Shown here piece by piece: positions 32,720 through 39,874 of a stretch of DNA of 64,000 bases (position 1 is its first letter; each line of letters begins with the position of its first letter). Source of the stretch: an uncultured Lachnospiraceae bacterium (GTDB taxonomy: Bacteria > Bacillota > Clostridia > Lachnospirales > Lachnospiraceae); assembly GCA_902787715.1 (NCBI GenBank), contig CADAHQ010000007.1:63295-127294 (forward strand), read 5' to 3'. A program made the position numbers and the translations under genes. The notes under the pieces are model-generated. The model saw only the letters and a program-made list of their open reading frames with translations. It searched no databases and was not told the origin of the DNA.

Positions 32720-33595
32720 TCAAAGCTTCACGACAATCTCCAAAACGCCGTCCCTGTACTCGGCGGTGATGTTGCCGCCAAGGCGCTCCGCTAAAGTCTT
32801 TGCAATGGAGAGGCCGAGGCCCGCGGAATCCCGGGAAGCTTTTCTTGTGAAGAAACGGTCAAACAGGTGCTCCACCGCGTCGGCTGACATCGCTGAAGCT
32901 TTGTTAGCGAAGCGCACCGTGCCGTCCTCCGAGAGGGAGATGTGTAAATCTCCTTCGCTGTATTTGACGGCGTTGTTTAAGAGATTGTTGAAGATGCGCG
33001 ACACGGCGGCTCTGTTGGTCGTGCGGAGAACGTGGGGTTTCGTCATCTCCACTTTCGGCTCGATTCCGCGCTCCGAAAGCGCCGGGTAGGCGCCTGCGAT
33101 GCTCTCCTCCAAAACCTGCTGAAGGATTACCTCGTCCTCCATGGGCATCGTCTCGTTTGTGAGGATGACCGAGTAGCGGAACAGCTCCTCCGTGAGCTGG
33201 CGCATGATCTCGGCGCGCTCCTCGATTATCGTGAGATACTCCGCCTGCTTCTCCGGGTCGCTTGTGCGATGGAGGAGGTCTAAGTATCCGCAGATGGCTG
33301 TAAGGGGCGTCCGCAGGTCATGGGAAATGTTCGTGACGGCCTCCTTCACCTCGCGGTCCCCGGAGTGGTACCGAAGGTACGCCTCCCGGAGTTTGCAAAG
33401 CTCCCGGTTGATGGAGTCGGCGAGGTCACACATCACGGAATCACTGCTGTCCAGGGTGATGATCGTGTTGGTGTCCCGGTTCAGTTTTTCCTGCATTTGC
33501 CGTTCGATGTCCCGCGCGGATTTCCGCATCAGGACAATCTTCCAAAGGCTCAGGATAAGCGCGACGCTCACCGCCGCCAAAATCACGTAAATCAT
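32720..33595 (-). CDS. Sensor histidine kinase without large input domain
   Basis: The 291-residue kinase has one N-terminal TM helix (about 2-22) and practically no extracytoplasmic part. HisKA has His92 (SHDLRTPL); the HATPase domain shows the N box NNLLNNAVKYSEG and GLGLSIAKTLAERLGG. It lacks its own sensor and resembles the intramembrane-sensing kinases that are linked to ABC transporters. Its regulator is at 38073-38759, at the head of the same gene cluster, with the ABC transporter and two LRR proteins in between. Confidence 0.92.
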   Translation of the reverse strand: MIYVILAAVSVALILSLWKIVLMRKSARDIERQMQEKLNRDTNTIITLDSSDSVMCDLADSINRELCKLREAYLRYHSGDREVKEAVTNISHDLRTPLTAICGYLDLLHRTSDPEKQAEYLTIIEERAEIMRQLTEELFRYSVILTNETMPMEDEVILQQVLEESIAGAYPALSERGIEPKVEMTKPHVLRTTNRAAVSRIFNNLLNNAVKYSEGDLHISLSEDGTVRFANKASAMSADAVEHLFDRFFTRKASRDSAGLGLSIAKTLAERLGGNITAEYRDGVLEIVVKL

Positions 33596-33613
33596 AGGCG
33601 CCTCACTGAAAGA

Positions 33614-34642
33614 TTAATGCCATATCCACTCCACGTTAGTACCATCAATCCACAGGTCCTCCGGGCATCCTTTGGAATTGATCTTCGCAGCATTGTTGTA
33701 ATTGCAATTCACGTAGGAAAGCTTCGTGCACCAACTGATATCCAGCGTTTCCAGCCGGTTTTCCTCACAATTCAGCTCCGACAGTTCCGGAGCCCCGTGA
33801 ACATCCAGTTCCGTCAGCAAATTCTGCGCGCAATCCAACCGCTCCAGGTATGCCGGCTCAACCGGCAGACGCAGCTCCGTCAGCAGATTGCCCCTGCAAT
33901 CCAGTAGCTTTAACTCCTGCTGACTGCGAAGATCCAAACCCCCCAGGTAATTGACACTGCACTTCAGTTCCCGCAACCTCACATTTGCCGAAAGGTCCAG
34001 CTGCACCAACTGGTTTTGTTCACACTCCAGTATCTCAAGGTCCGGTGAATCGGCCAGATTCAGAACCGCCACATCGTTTCCCGTAAGCATCAGGATGTGC
34101 AGTTTCGGATTGTTCCGAAGCGTCAGCTTCTTTAAGCCTTCATACTTCAAGGGAGTATACGAATCCCAGACGTCAATCTTGCCCTGTTTGGAGCAATCCA
34201 CATACTCCATCTCCGGGTTGTTGCTTAAGTCCAGTTCCGTGATCAGGTTCTTGCTGCAATCCAACACCGCAAGCTTCGGATTGTTCCGAACCGACAGTTC
34301 CGAGATGCCCCACTCCGAACAATAAAACATCTTCAGATTCGGGAAGCAGGAAAGCCATTGAGAATTCCATACTGCGCATTTGACGTTCTCCGGCAACTCG
34401 GGAAGGTCTATTTTTTCCACCGCCTCAAGCTCCGCCTTCGAGAACACGCCGTCATGGTTTTTATCAAAGGTCTCCTCCGCGAACTTTTGGAATTCGCCGT
34501 GAAATGCGTTGGCGAAGGGCTTTTCTTCCGGGTTCAGATATCCGCTCCCGTAGAGCGATGCAAACGCCAGACATACGGCGGCAAATGCAACCAAAAAATA
34601 CACCCACATTGCCTTCGGTTTCGTCTCTCTCTTCCGCATCAT
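33614..34642 (-). CDS. Membrane-anchored EF-hand leucine-rich-repeat protein (short paralogue)
   Basis: A 342-residue protein with one N-terminal TM helix (about 12-31) and the outside region C-terminal. An EF-hand loop DKNHDGVFSKAE (D1, N3, D5, G6, E12) lies at about 59-70. About nine LRR units of the LxxLDCSxNxLTELDLSxNPxL type follow. The units contain conserved Cys and Asn typical of bacterial surface LRRs. It overlaps the longer paralogue by 4 bases and lies 18 bases before the kinase gene. A role as calcium-stabilised ligand sensor for the ABC/two-component module is inference. Confidence 0.85.
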   Translation of the reverse strand: MMRKRETKPKAMWVYFLVAFAAVCLAFASLYGSGYLNPEEKPFANAFHGEFQKFAEETFDKNHDGVFSKAELEAVEKIDLPELPENVKCAVWNSQWLSCFPNLKMFYCSEWGISELSVRNNPKLAVLDCSKNLITELDLSNNPEMEYVDCSKQGKIDVWDSYTPLKYEGLKKLTLRNNPKLHILMLTGNDVAVLNLADSPDLEILECEQNQLVQLDLSANVRLRELKCSVNYLGGLDLRSQQELKLLDCRGNLLTELRLPVEPAYLERLDCAQNLLTELDVHGAPELSELNCEENRLETLDISWCTKLSYVNCNYNNAAKINSKGCPEDLWIDGTNVEWIWH

Positions 34643-36258
34643 GGCTCCACCTCCGAATCCTCCGAAGAGTCTTCCGATTCCTCCTCATACCGCTCCCAGG
34701 ACGGTCCCGACTCATGCACCGTAACCCCCGGATCCTTAATGAAATCCCGCGGGGGCACATTGAGATAGATGTCGGTCAGGTTCGGGTTCCATGCACACTG
34801 TAAGCGCGCCCCATTCATGTACCAGACATCCTCCTCAAAATACAGCCGCAGTTCTGTAAAACGGTTCTCCGTGCAGGTCAGCGAAATGAGGCTCGGCGAA
34901 TCACTGAACAGAAGTTCAACCATCGCATTCTGAGAGCAATCCACGTTCCGAATCTTGGGACACCCTGTCAGATCGAGTTTCAGAATCTTGTTGGCTTTGC
35001 ACTTCAGGTTCGTAAGGAAAGGCTTCTCCCCCAATACCAGCTCCCGCAGTCCGTTCGAGTTGCAATCCAAATCGCGAAGGTTCGGATTGTTGGAAAGATC
35101 GAGTTCCTCCAGCTGAAGTCCCGAGCAATCCAGATTGCAAAGGTTCGGATTGTTGGAAAGATCGAGTTCCTCCAGCTGAAGTCCCGAGCAATACAGAGAA
35201 TGCAGTTTCGGACAGTGGGTGACATCCAGCGAGGTGAGATTCGAGTTCCGAACTCCCAGGTGCGTCAGTTCCGGATTGTGGCTTACATCAAGGGTGAAGG
35301 GCTGCGAAAAACCGTTGTCATTGCAGCCGAGCACCTCCAGTTTCGGATTGTGCGTCACATCGAGAAACGCCACGCGGTTCCCGTTCAGGTTCAGCATCAC
35401 CAGGTCCGGAAACCGGCTGACATCCAGGGATGTGAGTTGGTTGTTCCCGCAGTAAAGCGTCTCAAGATAACGAATCCCGCTCAGATCCAACCGGTAAAGC
35501 CTGTTGTTCATACAGGAGATGTAATCAAGCTTCTCCTCGTCGCCTTCCTCGTCCGACCACAGCCACAATTCCTCAAGATTATTATCATCGCAATTAACGG
35601 AACTCATATGCTTAAGGCCGCGCAGATCCAGAGTCTTCAGCTGATTCTTGTTGCAGACAAGTTCTCCGAGTTTCGGCACCCCCGAAACATCCAGTTCCGT
35701 CAGGCAGTTGTGATTGCAAATCAGCTCCGTAAGTGTTTCGCTCCTAAGGCAGAGGTCTGACAGGATGTTATCCGAGACATCCAGCCACTCCACCTGATTC
35801 TTTTTGCTTAACAAAATTTCGCTTATGACGCTGGTCTGTGCGACCACTTTCTTCAGCTTCCGGTTTGCCCGAAGGTCCAGCCGGGAAAGGATGTTGTACG
35901 AGCAATCCAGCCTCGTAAGCTTCGGGTTTCCGCTCAGATTTAGTTCCGTGAGATACCCGTACCGGCAATCCAGCTCCTCCAGATTTCGGAACACTTCGAT
36001 TCCGCGGAGGTCACACAGATCGTCCATGTTGTCGAGATGAAGTTCGGTAACCTTCCCGGCTTCCGACCGGCTGAGTTTTCCGTCATGATTCAGGTCCAGA
36101 TACGAGAGCACCACCGAGCGAAAGCCGGGGCTCGGAAACGTCTTGTCAATATCGTACGTAAAATACCGGTTCACGACAAATGTGATCCCGAGCCACAGCG
36201 CAACCGGCGCTGCCACACAGTACAGAACCCATTGTTTTATTCCTAATGGTTTCTTCAT
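34639..36258 (-). CDS. Membrane-anchored EF-hand leucine-rich-repeat protein (long paralogue)
   Basis: The start is the ATG at 36258 behind GGGGG; the frame to 36297 lacks a ribosome site. The 539-residue protein has one TM helix (about 9-31) and an EF-hand loop DLNHDGKLSRSE (about 55-66). About 18 LRR units end near residue 480, followed by an acidic Glu/Asp/Ser tail. Two consecutive repeats come from a recent duplication: 53 bp are identical at 35077-35129 and 35140-35192 (63-bp period, 21 residues). It shares domain order with the next gene. Confidence 0.86.
   Translation of the reverse strand: MKKPLGIKQWVLYCVAAPVALWLGITFVVNRYFTYDIDKTFPSPGFRSVVLSYLDLNHDGKLSRSEAGKVTELHLDNMDDLCDLRGIEVFRNLEELDCRYGYLTELNLSGNPKLTRLDCSYNILSRLDLRANRKLKKVVAQTSVISEILLSKKNQVEWLDVSDNILSDLCLRSETLTELICNHNCLTELDVSGVPKLGELVCNKNQLKTLDLRGLKHMSSVNCDDNNLEELWLWSDEEGDEEKLDYISCMNNRLYRLDLSGIRYLETLYCGNNQLTSLDVSRFPDLVMLNLNGNRVAFLDVTHNPKLEVLGCNDNGFSQPFTLDVSHNPELTHLGVRNSNLTSLDVTHCPKLHSLYCSGLQLEELDLSNNPNLCNLDCSGLQLEELDLSNNPNLRDLDCNSNGLRELVLGEKPFLTNLKCKANKILKLDLTGCPKIRNVDCSQNAMVELLFSDSPSLISLTCTENRFTELRLYFEEDVWYMNGARLQCAWNPNLTDIYLNVPPRDFIKDPGVTVHESGPSWERYEEESEDSSEDSEVEP
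35077..35192 (-). repeat. Perfect 53-bp direct repeat inside the LRR gene
   Basis: 35077-35129 and 35140-35192 are identical, with a 63-bp period equal to one 21-residue LRR unit. This indicates a recent unit duplication or slippage. Confidence 0.85.
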
Positions 36259-36342
36259 AGTATTCCCCCTAAGAGGAGCAAAAAAGCTCCCCGACAAGCT
36301 GCATTTTCCGAATCGTTGCGTCCCGAAATAAGTGCTGCGGGA

Positions 36343-37059
36343 TTACGCAAGATTCTTCCGATGCAGCAACACCACCGAAACCGCTGCGAAGACGATTCCG
36401 AGAATGATACCGCCGATTAGCGTCGCGGAAGCCGTGACCGGAATCCGGGTGATATCGTCCCCCAGATGGGTCGTCGGAATCAGCGCCATGAAGCGGCGAA
36501 GACCGTTGCTGTTAGCGGCTGCATTTGCCGTCAGAACGCCCACCTCCGCTGCCGCGAAGAAGACGAAAAGCACGGTGATGATATTCTCATAACCGTTGCT
36601 GATGACGCAGACCGCCATGGACAGCCAGACAAATGCAAGCATCAAAACAAACGTCATTACGTTGTTTGTAAAAAGCGTGCCGCCGGTCATCACATCCTCC
36701 ACGGCAAATTCCCGCATATGCTGCGAAAGGAACACTGTGAGATCGTAGACCACCAGCAGGAAAATGCAAAGAGACGCGAGCACAACAGACCACGAGGCGG
36801 CAATCGCCGTCCGTGAGAAGCCCGCTGCCACCTTGTTCCGCAGGATGCCGTAATTCTGCTCCTGGGTCACAAAGACGATGGTCATGATTCCGGCTACGGG
36901 AATCAGGAAAAGATAGGCCTGCGCGTACGCCATCACTGCCTGGTACCCCGGGCAGATCGGAATGGCAATCAAGCCTGCTAAGATTGCAACCGCTGCGACA
37001 ATCACCGGCCACAGGCTGCACCAGAAACGTTTAAAATCATTTCGCAATAATCGACTCAT
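36343..37059 (-). CDS. ABC transporter permease subunit
   Basis: The 238-residue protein has six hydrophobic segments (about 15-35, 48-70, 90-112, 135-155, 160-180, 205-232), as in ABC-2 permeases of the BcrB/NatB kind. It overlaps the ATPase gene by 4 bases. With the regulator and kinase it resembles antimicrobial-peptide or cell-envelope stress modules; the substrate is unknown. Confidence 0.85.
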   Translation of the reverse strand: MSRLLRNDFKRFWCSLWPVIVAAVAILAGLIAIPICPGYQAVMAYAQAYLFLIPVAGIMTIVFVTQEQNYGILRNKVAAGFSRTAIAASWSVVLASLCIFLLVVYDLTVFLSQHMREFAVEDVMTGGTLFTNNVMTFVLMLAFVWLSMAVCVISNGYENIITVLFVFFAAAEVGVLTANAAANSNGLRRFMALIPTTHLGDDITRIPVTASATLIGGIILGIVFAAVSVVLLHRKNLA

Positions 37060-37967
37060 ACCTTACCTCCCCCAAGCGCATCCAAAAGGTTCTCCGCCCG
37101 CTCGGTGCGTTCCTCAAGCTCCAACACGTCGCACCCTTCCTTCGCAAGGGCCATCACCAGCTCCGTAATCTGCGGCTTGCCGTAGATGTCCGCCGTGTCG
37201 GCGTCCAGGATGCGGTGCCGGATGTCTTTTGCAACCAAAACGCGGGCAAGCGCGTTGACGTCGGAGACCTTCACGCGAAGGGCTGTCTCCTGCGCTGCCT
37301 TCATCTCCTCCGACGAAAGCTCTCTCACAAGATCGCCGTGCGTGAGAATTCCGTACCGGGTTGCAAGCCCGAAGAGCGACTCCGGGTCCGACGCGGTCAC
37401 AAGAATCGAGAGCTCCAGCTCCCGGTTGAGTGACGAAAGAAGCGCCGCCACCGACGCTCTCTGCTGTGCCCCCAGGCCCTCGAACGGCCCGTCAAGAAGC
37501 AGCAGGTCCGGATTGCCGCACAGCGCCATGGCGATGGCCGCAAGCACCGGCTTCTCCTCGGGAAGCTTCGCCGCCTTCGTCTTCGCGAACTCCGTAAGCC
37601 CGGTGAGTTTCATCACCTCGGCCGGCCGGTTTTTCCCGGGGATTCCCAGGAGGCCGCACTGCCTCTTTAGGTTGGCCTCAAGGGTTTCTCCCGGCACAAG
37701 GGCTGCCCCTTCCGCCGCGACACCGATGAGCTTCCGCTCCGACGAAAACCCTTTTTGCGAATCCTCTCTTCCGAAGAGGACATACCCCCCGCTTGTAGGC
37801 TTCGAAAGCCCCGCAAGCACGCGAATCAATGTTGACTTGCCGGAACCGTTTTTGCCGACAAGTCCGTAAACTGTGCCTCTGGTCAGGTGCAGATTGACCT
37901 TGTCAAGCGCAACGATGCGCCCGAACTGTTTTGTGAGGTCTTTTGTTTCCACTGCATACTCTGCCAT
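37056..37967 (-). CDS. ABC transporter ATP-binding protein (BcrA-like)
   Basis: A 303-residue ATPase: Walker A GKNGSGKST (about 39-47) and Walker B LLLLDGPFEGL. The signature region is atypical (AAKLPEEKPVLAAIAMAL instead of LSGGQ), the Walker B has DG in place of the usual DE, and the switch region is ILVTASDPESLF with Ser where His is expected. These changes suggest weak or lost hydrolysis, or a diverged class. It lies directly behind the response-regulator boxes at 37991-38053. Confidence 0.86.
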   Translation of the reverse strand: MAEYAVETKDLTKQFGRIVALDKVNLHLTRGTVYGLVGKNGSGKSTLIRVLAGLSKPTSGGYVLFGREDSQKGFSSERKLIGVAAEGAALVPGETLEANLKRQCGLLGIPGKNRPAEVMKLTGLTEFAKTKAAKLPEEKPVLAAIAMALCGNPDLLLLDGPFEGLGAQQRASVAALLSSLNRELELSILVTASDPESLFGLATRYGILTHGDLVRELSSEEMKAAQETALRVKVSDVNALARVLVAKDIRHRILDADTADIYGKPQITELVMALAKEGCDVLELEERTERAENLLDALGGGKV

Positions 37968-37990
37968 TTCGCATCCCCCCTTTCGGCCTC

Positions 37991-38053
37991 AGAATAGCAT
38001 AGCGCTGTTAAGAAACCGATTAAGACAACCGTTAAGATTCCGTAAAGATTCGC
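37991..38053 (-). promoter_or_regulatory. Response-regulator direct repeats and -10 before the ABC genes
   Basis: On the plus strand TTAAGA occurs at 38008, 38020 and 38032 and TAAAGA at 38043, all followed by CCG-type ends (11-12 bp period). On the minus strand they sit 11 bp upstream of a -10 TATTCT (37996-37991) with no -35. This is the layout of PhoB/OmpR-activated promoters. Confidence 0.65.
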
Positions 38054-38072
38054 GCATCCATTCGTAAAATGC

Positions 38073-38759
38073 TTACTTCCCGCCGTTTCCGCTATCCGAC
38101 GGCACAAACCGGAAGCCAATCCCCCAGACGGCGACAATGCAGTCGCGGCCAGTGATTTCGCGGAGCTTGCGCCGCAGGTTATGAACATGCACCTTGAGGG
38201 AGTCCTCGGTGCAGTCCGGCGTGTCCTGTGCAATCAGCTCAAGAAGCGACAGCTTCGCCACCACGCGGTCTCTGTTGGTCATTAAAATCTTCGCAATCGC
38301 GCACTCCGTGCGGGTGAGTTTGGCGGTTTTGCCGCCGTACGCCGCCGAGTGCAAATCGCAATCGAGCGCGATGCCGTCGCAAAAGATCCGGCTCTCCTCC
38401 TGCGGGCGCCTGCGGTCCCGAAGTGCAACCCGCACCCGCGCCACAAGCTCCTCCACGCGGAAGGGCTTTGTGATGTAGTCTGCGGCGCCGCCGATTAAGA
38501 GGTCCACCTTCTCCATGGTGTCGGCCCGCGCACTCACGATAATCACAGGAATGCCCGCAAAGCTCGGCAGCACTTCCTCCCCGGAAAGTCCCGGCAGCAT
38601 GCGGTCCAAAAGAATCAGGTCCGGACGGCTTGCGGCCACCGCCATCAACGCCTCCGTCCCCGAGTACGCCTTTCGCACGGCAAATCCTTCCGTCGTCAGC
38701 GTCTCCTCCAACAACTTGCTGATGGCGACATCGTCGTCCACAATCAAAATCGTATCCAT
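38073..38759 (-). CDS. OmpR-family response regulator
   Basis: The 228-residue protein has a receiver with Asp52 (LILLDRMLPG), acidic pocket VDDD and Lys in ITKPFRVEEL. A winged-helix domain follows (LTRTECAIAKILMTNRDRVVAKLSLLELIAQDTPDCTEDSLKVHVHNLRRKL). It resembles regulators of lantibiotic or peptide ABC transporters. Its partner kinase is separated from it by the ABC and LRR genes. It has its own promoter and probably activates the ABC promoter 20-80 bases downstream. Confidence 0.94.
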   Translation of the reverse strand: MDTILIVDDDVAISKLLEETLTTEGFAVRKAYSGTEALMAVAASRPDLILLDRMLPGLSGEEVLPSFAGIPVIIVSARADTMEKVDLLIGGAADYITKPFRVEELVARVRVALRDRRRPQEESRIFCDGIALDCDLHSAAYGGKTAKLTRTECAIAKILMTNRDRVVAKLSLLELIAQDTPDCTEDSLKVHVHNLRRKLREITGRDCIVAVWGIGFRFVPSDSGNGGK

Positions 38760-38826
38760 GAAAAGCTACCTCCCCGTCATATCAATATCACCCCGCGCCC
38801 CCCTCCGACCGGAGGGCCTTTGGGTT

Positions 38827-38855
38827 ATTGTACCACAGAAAATGCAACTTGATAA
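38827..38855 (-). promoter_or_regulatory. Promoter of the response regulator gene
   Basis: -35 TTATCA (38855-38850), 17-bp spacer, -10 TACAAT (38832-38827) on the minus strand. Confidence 0.6.
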
Positions 38856-38858
38856 GAC

Positions 38859-38898
38859 AAAAAAGCCCGACGCGAAACATTCTCATGCCCGCGCCGGG
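38859..38898 (-). terminator. Intrinsic terminator of the MacB/FtsX-type ABC operon
   Basis: CCCGGCGCG and CGCGTCGGG arms (38890-38898 and 38866-38874) are followed on the minus strand by CTTTTTTG. It lies about 160 bases after the ATPase stop. I see nothing coding between 38900 and 39057. Confidence 0.78.
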
Positions 38899-39057
38899 TA
38901 AGTCAGGATATAAAGGTTGCTTATGGTCTGCCGTTCTACATGAGTAGTCTGGCTTACTGTCTACTTCTCAGGGCTCCCCCACACCGGAGTGCCGTACCCT
39001 CGCAACCGATGAAAATGTCTGTCTCAGATTGCCGGCATATGCCGCCAAACCAGTGTC

Positions 39058-39828
39058 TCAACCGGCTCTTCTGCTGCCGCGGGCGGACTGGCCGAAGCCG
39101 TCCGGAGCGTAGCCCACAACGCTGCTTACGGAGTTGCCGTTTTCATCGAGCTCCTCAACGGTCTCGATCTCGCCGTCGCGAACGCGCACAAGCTTCGTGC
39201 CGTAGCGGGCAGCCTCCTCGGAGTGCGTGACCTGCACGATGGTCTTGCCGTATCGTTTGTTGATCTCGCGGAAGAGCTCCATGATCTTCATGCCGGTCTT
39301 GGAATCCAGGTTACCGATGGGCTCGTCGAGGAAGAGAATCTCCGGGTCGAACACCAGGGCTCTTGCGATGGCCACTCTCTGCTGCTGACCGCCGGAGAGC
39401 TCGCGGGGCGTGAGCTTTCTCTTGTCGCTCATGCCGATGATGTCAAGAACTTCGTCGATCTTCGCCTTGTACGAGGAGCGCTTGCGGCCTGCGATCATGA
39501 GAGGCAGCGCGATGTTGTCCTCGACATTTAAGTTCGGAACAAGATTATAGAACTGGAACACGAAGCCGATCTTGTCGCTGCGCATATCGCACAGCTCCTT
39601 CTCCTTCAGGGTTTTGAGGTCTCTGCCCTCGATGCTCACGCTGCCCGAGGTCGGACGGTCAAGGCCGCCTAAGAGATAGAGAAGGGTGGATTTGCCGCAG
39701 CCCGACGGGCCCATGATGGAGACGAACTCGCCGTCCTCCACCGTAAGATTGATATTCTTCAGAACATGGGCAATCTCCTTGCCGTTAACGAACGATTTGT
39801 TAAGATCCTTAATTGCGATAGCACTCAT
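39058..39828 (-). CDS. MacB/LolD-type ABC transporter ATP-binding protein
   Basis: A 256-residue ATPase: Walker A GPSGCGKST, Q-loop VFQFYNLVPNL, signature LSGGQQQRVAIARAL, Walker B ILFLDEPIGNLD and the His in VQVTHSEEAA. This is the class paired with FtsX-fold permeases. Here the permease gene comes first (39875-42370) with a 46-base gap. It probably works in mechanotransmission or export at the cell envelope. Confidence 0.94.
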   Translation of the reverse strand: MSAIAIKDLNKSFVNGKEIAHVLKNINLTVEDGEFVSIMGPSGCGKSTLLYLLGGLDRPTSGSVSIEGRDLKTLKEKELCDMRSDKIGFVFQFYNLVPNLNVEDNIALPLMIAGRKRSSYKAKIDEVLDIIGMSDKRKLTPRELSGGQQQRVAIARALVFDPEILFLDEPIGNLDSKTGMKIMELFREINKRYGKTIVQVTHSEEAARYGTKLVRVRDGEIETVEELDENGNSVSSVVGYAPDGFGQSARGSRRAG

Positions 39829-39874
39829 TTTTATATCCTCCGATGATTGTTTAGATTATATTTGACTTGGTTAA

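Noticed and set aside
33614-36258. Dockerin domains in the LRR proteins
   Set aside because: Each protein has a single EF-hand loop; a dockerin needs two paired loops with conserved spacing.
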